NCBI GenBank assembly: GCA_046349975.1
Contig: JAXMBH010000008.1
Span: forward strand, 124,001-188,000
Origin: JABDGM01 sp046349975
Lineage (GTDB): Bacteria; Planctomycetota; Planctomycetia; Pirellulales; Lacipirellulaceae
DNA length: 64,000 bases
Direction of reading: 5' to 3'
Below, piece after piece: positions 19,130 through 28,503 of this stretch. The first letter of the stretch is position 1, and each line of letters begins with the position of its first letter. The notes under the pieces were generated by a model, which was given only the letters and a program-made list of their open reading frames with translations, was not told the DNA's origin and did no database searches. Position numbers and translations under genes: made by a program.

Positions 19130-20380
19130 ATGATGTCTCGTCCTAGCGTGCTGATGGTCGGTACTGGCGAGTATACGACCGGCTACGTGCATGACGGCGC
19201 GAGCGGATCGGACAAGAGCGCCGGCGTGGTGGCGTTGTCGCTGTTCGACATGCGGCGTCGCGGCAAGGTGGGCCATTTGATGATGGCCGGCACGAACGGC
19301 ACAAAGTTCCCGGGCATTCGCCGGCATCTGCACAATGTGATTGGCCGGGTGTACAAGGACCTCGACTTGAGCTTTCGGAGTTTTCCGGAAGAGACCGTGC
19401 CGCGCGATTCCAAGGCGTACCTGGCGGCGATGGATGCGCTGGAGCCGGGCGACATTGTCACGGTGTTCACGCCGGACGATACGCACTACACGATCGCGAT
19501 GGAAGCCATCGAGCGCGGGCTGCACGTGCTCATCGCGAAGCCGATCGTGAAGACGCTCGAGGAGCATCTGACGCTCGTCGACGCGGCGCGGCGGAGCGGC
19601 GTATTGGTCGCGATGGAGGTGCATAAGCGGTGGGATCCGATCTATGCCGACGCGCGGGATCGCATTCGGCAGCTGGGCGATTTCAGTTTCTTCCAGTCGT
19701 TCATGAGCCAGCCGAAGTCGCAGCTGCAAACGTTCCGCAGCTGGGCGGGTCGGTCAAGCGATATTAGCTACTACCTCAACGCGCATCACATTGATTTCAA
19801 TGTGTGGAGCGTGTCGCACGTAGCCCGGCCGATTTCAGTGACGGCGGTGGCGTCGACCGGCGTGGCGCGGGCACAGGGCATCGATGCGGAGGATACAATC
19901 ACGCTCGGCACTCAGTGGGAGAATATCAAAAGCGGTTCGCTCGCCTCGGCGTTCTACACGGCCAGTTGGATCGCGCCGAAGAGCGACGTGCATTCGCAGC
20001 AGCGGTTTTACTATCTCGGGCAGAAGGGCGAAGTGCAGATCGACCAGGCGCACCGCGGGTACACGCTCGCGACCGATGCGGGCGGTTTCTCGTCGCCGAA
20101 TCCGCTGTTCATGAAGTACACGCCAGACGAGCAAGGATTCTTCTGTGGCCAGTCGGGCTACGGGTATCGGAGCATCGAGGCATTTGTCGATGCGGCCGAG
20201 CAGATTCGCGCGGGGCTGGCGAAGCCGGCGGATTTCCGCGGCGGGCTCGCCACGGTGGAAGATACGGTGCTCGTGACCGCGATTCTGGAGGCCGGTCGGC
20301 GAAGCTTGGATAGCGGCGGGCTGCCGCACCAAATTGAGTACGCAGACAACGGCGTGGCGGTGGCGCTGTCGGGGGTGTGA
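19130..20380 (+). CDS. Gfo/Idh/MocA-family oxidoreductase
   Basis: 416 residues, cytoplasmic (no signal). The cofactor-binding fold begins VLMVGTGEYTTGYVHDG and the family lysine lies in VLIAKPIVKTLEEH, followed by AMEVHKRWDPIY. The start is ATG at 19130. It stands divergent from the lyase and convergent with a XylR-type regulator, so it is probably part of the sugar-acid catabolic locus. The substrate is unknown. Confidence 0.85.
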   Translation: MMSRPSVLMVGTGEYTTGYVHDGASGSDKSAGVVALSLFDMRRRGKVGHLMMAGTNGTKFPGIRRHLHNVIGRVYKDLDLSFRSFPEETVPRDSKAYLAAMDALEPGDIVTVFTPDDTHYTIAMEAIERGLHVLIAKPIVKTLEEHLTLVDAARRSGVLVAMEVHKRWDPIYADARDRIRQLGDFSFFQSFMSQPKSQLQTFRSWAGRSSDISYYLNAHHIDFNVWSVSHVARPISVTAVASTGVARAQGIDAEDTITLGTQWENIKSGSLASAFYTASWIAPKSDVHSQQRFYYLGQKGEVQIDQAHRGYTLATDAGGFSSPNPLFMKYTPDEQGFFCGQSGYGYRSIEAFVDAAEQIRAGLAKPADFRGGLATVEDTVLVTAILEAGRRSLDSGGLPHQIEYADNGVAVALSGV

Positions 20381-20427
20381 GCTGCGGGAGGTCGGCGGTG
20401 CGGAAGACTAGGCTACGGATTGTGGCG

Positions 20428-20444
20428 CCAGCCCGGCGGGCTGG
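20428..20444. terminator. Hairpin between convergent genes
   Basis: CCAGCCC and GGGCTGG pair around GGC in the 71-base gap between the oxidoreductase and the regulator. No T-run follows, so this is a possible rather than clear two-way terminator. Confidence 0.45.
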
Positions 20445-20451
20445 GCTATGT

Positions 20452-21615
20452 TTAGCGGGCGTGGGTGCGTTGGTATTCGCGGGGGCTTTGGCCAAATTCT
20501 TGGCAGAACGACATGGAGAGTTGCTTGGCGGAGGAGAAGCCGGTGCGTTTGGCGATTTGGTAGATTTTCGTGCCCGGTTCGTTTTCGAGGAGTTGTTGGG
20601 CGAGCGTGAGGCGGCGATTGCGGATGTATTGGTAAGGGCTTTCTTTAAGCGCGTCGCGGAAGGCGTATTCCATCCAGCGGCGTGAGACGCCGACGTGCGA
20701 GGCGAGCTCCTGCACGCCGATCGGGTCTTCGATGTGCTTGTTGAGGTACTCGATCGCTTCGCAGAGACGCGGGTCTTTGAAGGCGACGGTCTCGGTCGAT
20801 TCGCGGGCCACGACGCCGAGCGGCGGGATCATTTCCTCAGTGGCTTCGAGCTTGCGGCCGCGCATGAGTTGGTCGAGTAATGCGGCCGAATGGTAGCCTT
20901 CCTGGTGATTGTTGCGGGCGACGCTCGTAAGTTGCGGCTGCACGTGGACGCAGATGACCTCCTCATTGTCGACGCCGATGACGGCGACTTGTTGCGGCAC
21001 GCGGAGATCGGTTTGACGGCAAGCGTCGAGGACCTGGCGGGCGCGATAGTCGGTAACGGCGAACAGGCCAACGGGCTTCGGCAAGCTCATGAGCCAGTTT
21101 TCGAGCTTGCGTTGTTGATTGCGCCAAGGCAGGCCTTTCGCGCGGTAGGTCGGCGGCATGAGGAGCGTGGCTGCGTGCAGGCCGGCATCATGAATTCGCG
21201 CGGTGAAGGAGTTCTGGCGGACGGTCGAGTAGGCGACGCCGTGGAGGCCGTAGAAGGCGAAGGTTTCGAAGCCGCGTTCGAGGAGATGCTCGGCGGCGAG
21301 TCGCCCCACGAGGCCGTTGTCGAGGCTGACGCGCGGCACGGGGGTTTTCGGCAGCGTGCCGGAGATGTTGATCACGGGTGCTTTGAGTTGTTTGACGCAG
21401 GCGGCTTCGCTCGGTGTGTTGAGCGCGGCGATGATGCCGGCGCCGCGCCAGCCCCGAAGGTCGAGCACCGACATGGCGAGCGACTCGGGCGAGGTGAGAT
21501 ACGACCAATTGCAGTCGTGTTCGAGCGAGTAGCGGAGCACGCCGGTGATGAACACTTCCTGGTGCGCGCCGCGGGGGAAGGCCAAGGCGATTTCTTTACT
21601 GCGTTTGGTGGGCAT
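20452..21615 (-). CDS. XylR-type transcriptional regulator (sugar-binding plus AraC domain)
   Basis: 387 residues from ATG at 21615. The N-terminal two thirds is a periplasmic-binding-protein-like sensor (VISGTLP-type strand, VSLDNGLVGRLAAEHLLERG, FAVTDYRARQVLDAC, VAVIGVDNEEVIC). The last 100 residues form an AraC/XylS helix-turn-helix pair (IGVQELASHVGVSRRWMEYA, KIYQIAKRTGFSSAKQLSMS). This is the XylR layout. It probably senses a pectin-derived sugar acid and controls neighbouring genes, which is inferred from position. Confidence 0.9.
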   Translation of the reverse strand: MPTKRSKEIALAFPRGAHQEVFITGVLRYSLEHDCNWSYLTSPESLAMSVLDLRGWRGAGIIAALNTPSEAACVKQLKAPVINISGTLPKTPVPRVSLDNGLVGRLAAEHLLERGFETFAFYGLHGVAYSTVRQNSFTARIHDAGLHAATLLMPPTYRAKGLPWRNQQRKLENWLMSLPKPVGLFAVTDYRARQVLDACRQTDLRVPQQVAVIGVDNEEVICVHVQPQLTSVARNNHQEGYHSAALLDQLMRGRKLEATEEMIPPLGVVARESTETVAFKDPRLCEAIEYLNKHIEDPIGVQELASHVGVSRRWMEYAFRDALKESPYQYIRNRRLTLAQQLLENEPGTKIYQIAKRTGFSSAKQLSMSFCQEFGQSPREYQRTHAR

Positions 21616-22006
21616 AATTGAGGAGCAGGCGACGGAGTTTGCTGGCGGCGAACCGTTCGCAAAACGGCCCAAACGAATTTGCGTGATTTCGGCATATTAT
21701 TGCAAGAAATGCCGCTTGGATGCAATGCGCGGGCGGTTAGAATCAGGATAGGTTGGTCTCAGTAAGCAGCGCGTGCTGGTGGCTGAGTTGGTCGGCGGAA
21801 TGTGCCACGGCATTCGGGATCTATCGGGTTGAGGCAGCTGCGGTCTGAGCCTTATCACCTGGCGGACTCGTCTTCGACGCGATTGTCGACGGTTCGCTGC
21901 GCGGTTGAATTCGGAACCTGACCCGTCGAGAGCGGCTTATCTATTCGGTCACGCGGTTTCGTGGATCTTCACGGGTTGACTCGTTGACGGAGAGAGGTGG
22001 TGCCCC
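21616..22006. other. Divergent intergenic region
   Basis: About 390 bases between the XylR-type regulator and the DUF1559 gene, which diverge. It must carry both promoters. No ORF, hairpin or clear sigma-70 boxes are recognised. AGAGAGGTGG just before 22007 can serve as ribosome site for the DUF1559 gene. Confidence 0.4.
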
Positions 22007-23047
22007 ATGTTGCATGGATTAAAGTCACGCACGAAAGATCGTCGACCAGCGTTTACGCTGGTTGAGTTGTTGGTGGTGATTGCGATCATCGGGATTTTGG
22101 TGGCGCTATTGTTGCCGGCGATTCAAGCGGCGCGCGAAGCGGCGCGGCGGAGCCAATGTGTTAACAACATGAAGCAGATTGGATTGGGTGTTCAGAATTA
22201 CGCAAGTTCAAGAAAATACCTTCCGCCAATGCGCGTTGCGGACCATCAGCAGACCTGGCTAGTGTTAATCCTGCCTTATCTCGAGGAACAACAAATAGGC
22301 GATTTGTGGGATAGCAAAATCGGCTGTTTTTACAAACAGAGTGTGCAGATGCGCACGAGCATCGTTAATGCGTATTACTGCCCGTCGATGTCTCACGAGG
22401 CCAAAATCATTGCCGTACAACCAGACAATGTACACAGCCATCCAAGAAACGATCCGGCGGAATCGGGGATAACAGGTTATCGTGGGTCGATTTCCGACTA
22501 CCGCGCAGTTGCCGGCTCGACATGCTATGTGAGCAAAGAAGGAACCACTATTCATTGGAGTGGCAGCAGCGCACATTCCGATCCACCATTTTCTGGATCC
22601 ACCGCGCATTTGGTAGACGGCTCCATTCCGCAGTGTCGCAGCAAGGATGTTAGCTTCACAACTAGTCCCACTAGCTACGGTGTGTTGAGCTACACGCCTT
22701 TGACCTCTTTCCGAAGCATTACGGACGGGACTAGCAAGACGTTGCTGAGTGGCGAGGTTGGGAAGAAAACGGGTGAGACGGGACAGGCATTCAATGGCGA
22801 CAACGATTCCGGAATGTGGATTGGCGAGCTGAAGCAATTCTGCGAAAAGTGCGATCGAAATGCGGCCGATGGTGGCGATGCCGGCTTCGGCAGTGTGCAT
22901 AATGGAGTCGTTAATTTCGTAATGTGCGACGGCAGTGTGCAAAGCCTTTCCCGCAGCATCGACCCGAAGGTACTGGATCGAATGGCGACACGGGCTGGCG
23001 ACGATCCATATGAGATTGATGGGACGGCAACTGCGTGCGTGCATTAA
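22007..23047 (+). CDS. DUF1559 protein with prepilin-type N-terminus
   Basis: 346 residues. After a short basic leader comes the type IV prepilin-like segment AFTLVELLVVIAIIGILVAL and then AIQAAREAARRSQCVNNMKQ, the DUF1559 hallmark. The C-terminal part holds the H-x-G (SVHNGVVNFVMCDGSVQSLS) motif. Planctomycetes encode these proteins in large numbers. They are expected to be processed at the prepilin site and surface-exposed, with unknown role. It is followed by a dockerin/PEP-CTERM protein gene. Confidence 0.93.
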   Translation: MLHGLKSRTKDRRPAFTLVELLVVIAIIGILVALLLPAIQAAREAARRSQCVNNMKQIGLGVQNYASSRKYLPPMRVADHQQTWLVLILPYLEEQQIGDLWDSKIGCFYKQSVQMRTSIVNAYYCPSMSHEAKIIAVQPDNVHSHPRNDPAESGITGYRGSISDYRAVAGSTCYVSKEGTTIHWSGSSAHSDPPFSGSTAHLVDGSIPQCRSKDVSFTTSPTSYGVLSYTPLTSFRSITDGTSKTLLSGEVGKKTGETGQAFNGDNDSGMWIGELKQFCEKCDRNAADGGDAGFGSVHNGVVNFVMCDGSVQSLSRSIDPKVLDRMATRAGDDPYEIDGTATACVH

Positions 23048-23162
23048 CAGGCTAAATGAAAGTGGAAATAGCCTTGCAGGGTTGCGTTGCCACGGCTGTT
23101 TCGTTCCCGGCTCATGTCTAATTGAGGTTTGGTTGGCACCCTGAGAGATTAGAGTTGCAGCT

Positions 23163-24716
23163 ATGGTATACGCTTTTCAAGAACTGTGGCGGCGGGTATC
23201 TGACTTCGCGAGCGTTGGCCTCAAATTTGCGTTGATATTATTCGTGGTTGGGGCAGTTTTCGTACCGGCAGTTCAGAGCGCTGTGGTTTGGGACGGCGAG
23301 CACGGCACGCAGTGGTGGTTCGATCCATTCAATTGGAACCGCGACAGCAATAATAACACGACGTTGCCGCCCGGTAACTCGACGACTGGAGTAACTGACA
23401 CGCAGATCAATATAGGCACGGCTTCGCTGCCCGGAGGTGAAGGCGTCGTATTCGACCCGACCAACGACCCTAATTTTCCGCCGCCGGGAAGCATCACATT
23501 TCCGACAGGCTTTGGTCCTCAAGACATACGCGAGTTGTATATCTCGCGCCAGACGACTGCGAGTCAGAGCTTGCTGACGATTAAGGGCAGTCTGAATCTC
23601 CAGGCCTCGATGCAACTCGGCCGTTCAAGTAATACAGCCGGTCTGGTTGCAACGGGCCGTGTGAACCAACTCTCGGGAACGGTGACAATTCCGTTGAACT
23701 CTTTAGACATTGCTGCGACGGATACATCAGCGAGCGTAACCGGCGAAAACTATGGCAATGGCGTGTACGATTATCGAGGCGGAATATTGAACGTTTCGGC
23801 GGATGGAGGATCGGGGCTGCGATTGTCGCCGGGAAGCGGCACGGTTGGTGCAGCAGGCGTGGGAAGGTTCATCATGCACAATCCCGCTACTCCGGGATTC
23901 GTTCGAGCCTATGACTACAATTCGGCCGCGAGTGCTGGTGCGACCGCCAGATTGGCCAACGGAACGACGACTGGGGTCGGAGTAACCGAATTCCACTTCG
24001 AGAATGGTGGCACAAGACCAATTCAAGTCCCTCGCAACTTGATCATCAATAATGGTTTAACCGGCTCGGGTACCGGTGCCGGCGGCATTCGCTCTTCGCG
24101 ATTGCAGCTTGTTCTGGATGCGGCGCCAATTGTCGACGGCAGTGGCGTACCGCAAAATCTCGGACTGTTCGATGTCGCTTTTTCCGATGTAGCTGGTACA
24201 AGTACGACTGGAACCGGTGATTTAGGTGACTTCTTCTCCAGTGCCGACGGGAGCACGTTGTATACGCAGGATGCAATTGTGTCGGCTAACTTCGCTGGGT
24301 CGACTTACAATTGGAAGATCAGTTACACAGGAAATATCACTTGGGCGGGAACACCCGGGGTCGACTACGGCAACGCTGGTCAAGTGCTTTCACTCAGTGG
24401 CATTGGCGGAAATGATGTGGTGCTAGTCGGCCTGAGTTCGGTGATCGTTCCGCAAGGCGTGCCAGGCGATTACAACAATAACGGCGTGGTCGACGCGGCC
24501 GACTATGTCTTATGGCGGAATGGCGGGCCATTGCAGAATGAGGTGGATGCTCCGGGGACTGTCAATGGGGCCGACTACACGGCATGGCGAGCGCGGTTTG
24601 GGAATACGAGTGGCGCTGGCGCGGGGCTGGGAAGCGCGGCGGTGCCGGAACCGGCCGCAGTTGTGCTGGCAGTGTTGGGAATCGTGGCGGCGGTCGCGCG
24701 GCGGGGTCGGGAATAG
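23163..24716 (+). CDS. Secreted beta-rich protein with dockerin-like repeat and PEP-CTERM tail
   Basis: 517 residues with an N-terminal membrane/signal segment (FALILFVVGAVFVPAVQS). A beta-rich body follows with repeated strands resembling autotransporter-type modules (VYDYRGGILNVSADGG). Then come a dockerin-like repeat (GDYNNNGVVDAADYVLWR, VNGADYTAWRARFGN) and PEP-CTERM (VPEPAAVVLAVLGIVAAVARRG). No enzyme motif is visible. It lies 115 bases after the DUF1559 gene, so co-expression is plausible. Confidence 0.82.
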   Translation: MVYAFQELWRRVSDFASVGLKFALILFVVGAVFVPAVQSAVVWDGEHGTQWWFDPFNWNRDSNNNTTLPPGNSTTGVTDTQINIGTASLPGGEGVVFDPTNDPNFPPPGSITFPTGFGPQDIRELYISRQTTASQSLLTIKGSLNLQASMQLGRSSNTAGLVATGRVNQLSGTVTIPLNSLDIAATDTSASVTGENYGNGVYDYRGGILNVSADGGSGLRLSPGSGTVGAAGVGRFIMHNPATPGFVRAYDYNSAASAGATARLANGTTTGVGVTEFHFENGGTRPIQVPRNLIINNGLTGSGTGAGGIRSSRLQLVLDAAPIVDGSGVPQNLGLFDVAFSDVAGTSTTGTGDLGDFFSSADGSTLYTQDAIVSANFAGSTYNWKISYTGNITWAGTPGVDYGNAGQVLSLSGIGGNDVVLVGLSSVIVPQGVPGDYNNNGVVDAADYVLWRNGGPLQNEVDAPGTVNGADYTAWRARFGNTSGAGAGLGSAAVPEPAAVVLAVLGIVAAVARRGRE

Positions 24717-24749
24717 GTCAATGGCATGATCCTGGAATGAACGAATCAG

Positions 24750-24785
24750 CGGCAGTCAGTACCAAATACTGACTGCCGTTTGTGT
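24750..24785 (+). terminator. Rho-independent terminator
   Basis: CGGCAGTCAGTA (24750-24761) pairs perfectly with TACTGACTGCCG (24767-24778) around a 5-base loop, followed by TTTGTGTTT. It ends the PEP-CTERM gene. It also overlaps a GTG at 24782, which argues that the polygalacturonase starts later. Confidence 0.88.
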
Positions 24786-24802
24786 TTAGTGTGGATCGAG
24801 GC

Positions 24803-26215
24803 ATGGCCATGATCAAACAAGCGGCGGCTTGCATTGAAAGTGGTTGGTCGTTGGTGCGGCCGATGTTCGCGTTGACGCTGTTCCTGCCTTTGCTTGTGGT
24901 CGAAGCTGCTTGTGCCGTCGAGGTCGAGACCGGCTGGGGATCTGTGCCGGCCATTCTTGAGCGTATTCAGCCGCCGCGGTTTGCTGAACGCGACTTTGCG
25001 ATTACCGCTTATGGCGCGGTCGGTGACGGCAAGACTGATTGCGCGCCGGCGGTTGAGAAAGCAATCGGTATCTGCAGCGAGCGCGGCGGCGGGAGGGTCG
25101 TCGTGCCAGCCGGCGAGTGGTTGGTGCGTGGTCCGATTCACTTGAGAAGCGGTGTCAATCTGCACGTGGCCAAGGGCGCAACGCTCCGGTTTAGCACTGC
25201 CCCGGCGGATTATTTGCCGGTGGTGCTCACGCGGTTTGAAGGCAACGAGTTGATGGGGCATTCGCCACTCATCTATGGCCGGGAGCAGGCGAATATTGCG
25301 ATCACGGGAGAAGGCATCATTGACGGACAGGCGAGCGCGAAGAATTGGTGGGAATGGAAGGCTTCCGGCGGCAAAGACACAGCCGCTCTGCGGAAGCTGG
25401 GCGAAACTGATACGCCGGCGGAGAAACGCGTGTTTGGCGAAGGGCATCGGCTGCGGCCAAGCTTTGTGCAGTTTTATCGCTGCCGCGGCGTATTGGTCGA
25501 AGGCGTTACGCTCGTTAACTCGCCGATGTGGATGCTCCACCCGGTGCTATGCGAGAACGTTACCGTTCACGGCGTCACGCTGTCGAGCCACGGTCCGAAT
25601 AACGATGGATGCAACCCGGAATCGTGCCGCGATGTGCTCATTGAACAATGCACGTTCGATAACGGCGACGATTGCATCGCGATCAAGTCGGGCCGTGGCG
25701 GCGACGGGCGGCGGATCGGCGTACCGAGCGAGAACATCGTCGTTCGCAACTGCGAGATGAAAGATGGCCACGGCGGCGTGGTGCTCGGCAGCGAGATGAG
25801 CGGCGGCATTCGGAACGTGTTCGTCGAAGATTGCACGATGGGCAGCCCGAATCTTATTCGCGCGATTCGAATGAAGTCGAACTCTTCGCGCGGCGGTTAT
25901 TTGGAGAATCTTTTCGTTCGCCATGTTCGAGTGGACCAGGTGAGCGAGGCGGTCGTGCGGATTAATCTGCAGTACGAGAAGGATCGCGGCGAGCACTACC
26001 CGTCGGTTCGCAATATCGAGCTGCGGAATATAACGTCGAACCGGAGCAAGCGGCCGTTTTATCTGGTGGGGCTTCCGGAAGCGAAGATTACGGGTGTGGT
26101 CGTGGAAGACTGCATGTTTCGGAATGTCTCGCAGCCGAGCGTTTTTGAGTATGTTGAGGACTTGAGACTGCGAGATTTTCGCTTGCTGCCGGATGAAGGA
26201 CTGGACGACGATTGA
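24803..26215 (+). CDS. GH28 polygalacturonase-type glycoside hydrolase
   Basis: 470 residues from ATG at 24803, with GGATCGAGG upstream. After a signal peptide comes the pectinase entry FAITAYGAVGDGKTDCAPAV. The GH28 active-site blocks follow: NNDGCNPES (NTD-type), DNGDDCIAIKSG (DD block), DGHGGVVLGSEMSGGIRNV (GHG block) and RAIRMKSN (RIK block). It should hydrolyse polygalacturonan or rhamnogalacturonan outside the cytoplasm. Next in line is a hexuronate-type transporter, which fits import of the released galacturonate. Confidence 0.92.
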   Translation: MAMIKQAAACIESGWSLVRPMFALTLFLPLLVVEAACAVEVETGWGSVPAILERIQPPRFAERDFAITAYGAVGDGKTDCAPAVEKAIGICSERGGGRVVVPAGEWLVRGPIHLRSGVNLHVAKGATLRFSTAPADYLPVVLTRFEGNELMGHSPLIYGREQANIAITGEGIIDGQASAKNWWEWKASGGKDTAALRKLGETDTPAEKRVFGEGHRLRPSFVQFYRCRGVLVEGVTLVNSPMWMLHPVLCENVTVHGVTLSSHGPNNDGCNPESCRDVLIEQCTFDNGDDCIAIKSGRGGDGRRIGVPSENIVVRNCEMKDGHGGVVLGSEMSGGIRNVFVEDCTMGSPNLIRAIRMKSNSSRGGYLENLFVRHVRVDQVSEAVVRINLQYEKDRGEHYPSVRNIELRNITSNRSKRPFYLVGLPEAKITGVVVEDCMFRNVSQPSVFEYVEDLRLRDFRLLPDEGLDDD

Positions 26216-26304
26216 CGCAGGCACTGTGGCCCGCGGCTAAATTATTGAGGCGGCAGATTGCCTGCGTCACGAGCGATTTGAGTTGAGGAGTCGGCGACCG
26301 CATT

Positions 26305-27585
26305 ATGCATACTGTTCCGCAACGCGTTGGGTCGTACCGCTGGGTTATTTGCGCGCTCTTGTTTTTTGCGACGACGATTAATTACGTCGACCGAGCCGTG
26401 CTGGCAGTGTTAGAGCCGGAGCTGAAGACGACGATTGGCTGGAGTGCGACGGAATATGGAGCGATCAACTGTGCGTTCATGGTGGCGTATGCGCTGGGAT
26501 CGTTGGGCGCTGGTTATTTGATGGATGCCGTGGGGGTGCGGCTTGGCTTTACGATCTCGCTCATCATGTGGTCGTTGACGGCGGCGGCGCACGCCTTTGC
26601 CCACAACGTGTGGGAATTTGCAATCGTGAGGTTTGCCCTGGGGATCGGCGAATCGGGGAATTTTCCGGCGTCGATCAAGACGGTAGCCGATTGGTTTCCG
26701 AAGCGCGAGCGCGCGCTGGCGACAGGGATCTTCAACTCGGGCTCGAACGTGGGAGCAATCATGGCGCCGGCGATCGTGCCGGTGGTCGCGCTGCACTGGG
26801 GCTGGCAGTCGGCGTTTATCGCGACAGGTGTCTCGGGGCTCGTGTGGGTGTTTTTTTGGTGGCCGATCTATCGGTCGCCGGAGGAGCATGCAAGTTTGTC
26901 GCCAAGTGAGCTAGCGTACATTCGCAGCGACCCGGGCGATGTCGTCGCGAAGGTGCGGTGGCGAGAGTTGTTTCCGTACCGCCAAACGTGGGCGTTTGCG
27001 ATTGCAAAGTTTCTGACGGACCCCATGTGGTGGTTCTATTTGTTTTGGTTCGCCCCGTTTATGAGCGAGCGATTCCACCTCAGTTTGAAGACCATCGGAG
27101 CGCCGATGGTGACCGTGTACGTGCTGGCCACATTCGGATCAATAATCGGCGGTTGGTTTAGCTCCGCGCTCTTGAATCGAGGTTGGTCGGCCAACGCAGC
27201 GCGGAAGACGACGTTGTTAATTTGCGCATTCAGTATCATGCCGGTCGCTCTGGCGCCGAAAGTCGGTCAGGCATGGGTCGCAGTGTTGCTCGTGGGATTG
27301 GCCGCGGCGTCGCATCAGGCGTTCTCGGCGAACCTGTTCACGCTCACTTCCGACATGTTTCCGCGGGCGGCGGTCGGGTCGGTAGTCGGGATCGGCACGT
27401 TTGCCGGAGCGATGTGCGGGGCCGGATTTCAATTGCTCGCGGGATGGCTCAAGGACCTCACTGGCAACTATACAGTGATGTTCATGATTGCCGGGTCCGC
27501 ATACATACTGGCGTTAGCCATTTTTCATGTGATGGTGCCACGGTTAACGCCGGTCGAGCTGCGGCCGATCACGAAATCAGCCTGA
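26305..27585 (+). CDS. MFS hexuronate transporter (ExuT-like)
   Basis: 426 residues, twelve predicted membrane helices, no signal peptide. The first helix holds TINYVDRAVLAVLEPEL, followed by GYLMDAVGVRLG and the ALGIGESGNFPASIKTVADW stretch typical of the anion:cation symporter subfamily that includes ExuT and GudP. It lies 89 bases after the GH28 gene in the same direction, so galacturonate or glucuronate uptake is the best guess. Confidence 0.88.
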   Translation: MHTVPQRVGSYRWVICALLFFATTINYVDRAVLAVLEPELKTTIGWSATEYGAINCAFMVAYALGSLGAGYLMDAVGVRLGFTISLIMWSLTAAAHAFAHNVWEFAIVRFALGIGESGNFPASIKTVADWFPKRERALATGIFNSGSNVGAIMAPAIVPVVALHWGWQSAFIATGVSGLVWVFFWWPIYRSPEEHASLSPSELAYIRSDPGDVVAKVRWRELFPYRQTWAFAIAKFLTDPMWWFYLFWFAPFMSERFHLSLKTIGAPMVTVYVLATFGSIIGGWFSSALLNRGWSANAARKTTLLICAFSIMPVALAPKVGQAWVAVLLVGLAAASHQAFSANLFTLTSDMFPRAAVGSVVGIGTFAGAMCGAGFQLLAGWLKDLTGNYTVMFMIAGSAYILALAIFHVMVPRLTPVELRPITKSA

Positions 27586-27705
27586 GGCTTTGCAGCGATC
27601 GCAAGATGCGGTTTTCCGCGTGTTGAGGACCGGGTTTATCAGCAGTGACCGGCCCGATAGAATGAGTACCTCGGCGGCCGACACGAAACGTTGCGGTCGC
27701 ACCGA

Positions 27706-27779
27706 GCGTCCGTAGCTCAATCGGATAGAGCACTGGTCTTCGGAACCAGGGGTTGCAGGTTCGAGTCCTGCCGGGCGCG
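27706..27779 (+). tRNA. tRNA-Arg (anticodon TCG)
   Basis: A full cloverleaf of 74 bases: acceptor GCGTCCG paired with CGGGCGC (one G-T pair), D-arm GCTC/GAGC, anticodon stem CTGGT/ACCAG with loop CTTCGGA (anticodon TCG, reads CGA), and T-arm GCAGG/CCTGC with TTCGAGT. CCA is not encoded. An integrase remnant lies 180 bases downstream, so its 3' end is a likely old integration site. Confidence 0.96.
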
Positions 27780-27845
27780 CTTGCGCAAGTTACGATTGAA
27801 CAACGACTTGCGAACGCTCGTACATATCACCGTAATACCTCAAAA

Positions 27846-27911
27846 CTCTCCTGGTACAGAATGCGGTACAGAATCCCCCAGGCAGCGCTAACTACCAGGG
27901 GGATTTAGCGA
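27846..27911. repeat. Short repeats downstream of tRNA-Arg
   Basis: GGTACAGAA occurs twice within about 20 bases. AATCCCCC then pairs with GGGGGATT around an 18-base loop. The position between the tRNA and the integrase start suits an attachment-region remnant. No second copy of the tRNA 3' end was found by eye in the window. Confidence 0.5.
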
Positions 27912-27959
27912 ACCTTTCAGCTCGCTCGGTCATGACTGAGCAAATAGTTGGAGGTTCCC

Positions 27960-28181
27960 ATGTCCCGCGATCCGAAGCCGTGGTTCCGTAGTGACCGTGA
28001 CGCCTGGTTCGTCACGATTGGCGGACGGCGTTTCAATCTTGGCCCCGATCGAGAGGCCGCGCACAAGCGTTTCTATGAGCTGATGCTCAACGGCGGCGAT
28101 GACCACGCCGACGGTTCGATTTCTGTCTTCTCGCTGTTCGATGAGTTCCTCGAATGGACGAAGGCGCAGCGAGCTTCCTGA
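27960..28181 (+). pseudogene. Tyrosine integrase, N-terminal fragment
   Basis: 73 residues from ATG at 27960, with TTGGAGG upstream. The sequence RDPKPWFRSDRDAWFVTIGG, then FNLGPDREAAHKRFYELM, matches the N-terminal arm-binding part of planctomycete tyrosine recombinases. It stops after FLEWTKAQRAS, just where the core-binding domain should begin. The catalytic domain is absent and the adjacent DNA encodes an unrelated fragment on the other strand. It is a relic of an element that probably used tRNA-Arg. Confidence 0.78.
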
Positions 28182-28431
28182 GCTTGTCATACACACGTAG
28201 CCGCGCGTTTCCTTTGCCAATGTCAAACCCGGTCGGACGGCGGCCGAATCGGTAAGCTTCGATGAACTCATCGACGATGTAGTCGGTGCTATAACGGGCC
28301 TGATCCACGACATGGGCTTCGGAATTGCGGATCCACTGGAGGTGGACTTCGATCCCGAGCCGAGGCGGCCGCTGGTGCTGGATTGGGACACCATGAAACC
28401 GACGCGCTTGCGGCATGGCTGAGTGGCTCAC
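28171..28431 (-). pseudogene. Replication-initiation-factor-like fragment
   Basis: Reading leftward, about 87 residues include VDQARYSTDYIVDEFIEAYR and TGFDIGKGNARLRVYDKLRK. The last resembles the GFxxGKG...RxYDK motif of Rep_trans-type replication initiators carried by plasmids and phage-like elements. Both ends are missing, and the reading runs straight into the 3' end of the integrase fragment in reverse orientation. The assignment rests on one motif. Confidence 0.45.
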
Positions 28432-28444
28432 ACAGCTGATTTTT

Positions 28445-28470
28445 GGTCTCCTAGCAGGGAGACCTTTTTT
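28445..28470 (+). terminator. Rho-independent terminator
   Basis: GGTCTCC (28445-28451) pairs with GGAGACC (28458-28464) around a 6-base loop, followed by six T. No intact gene now precedes it on the plus strand, so it may be a survivor of the lost mobile element. Confidence 0.85.
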
Positions 28471-28503
28471 ACATATCGTGTCTCTGTCGACCGCGGGAAC
28501 GAG

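Noticed and set aside
17430..19133. 567-residue open frame on the plus strand
   Set aside because: Antisense to the pectate-lyase-like gene; composition is that of a reverse-strand shadow and no motif is present.
28261..28422. Plus-strand reading DELIDDVVGAI... to ...TMKPTRLRHG
   Set aside because: It is the complement of a fragment with a replication-initiator-like motif on the minus strand; the minus reading has better family resemblance.
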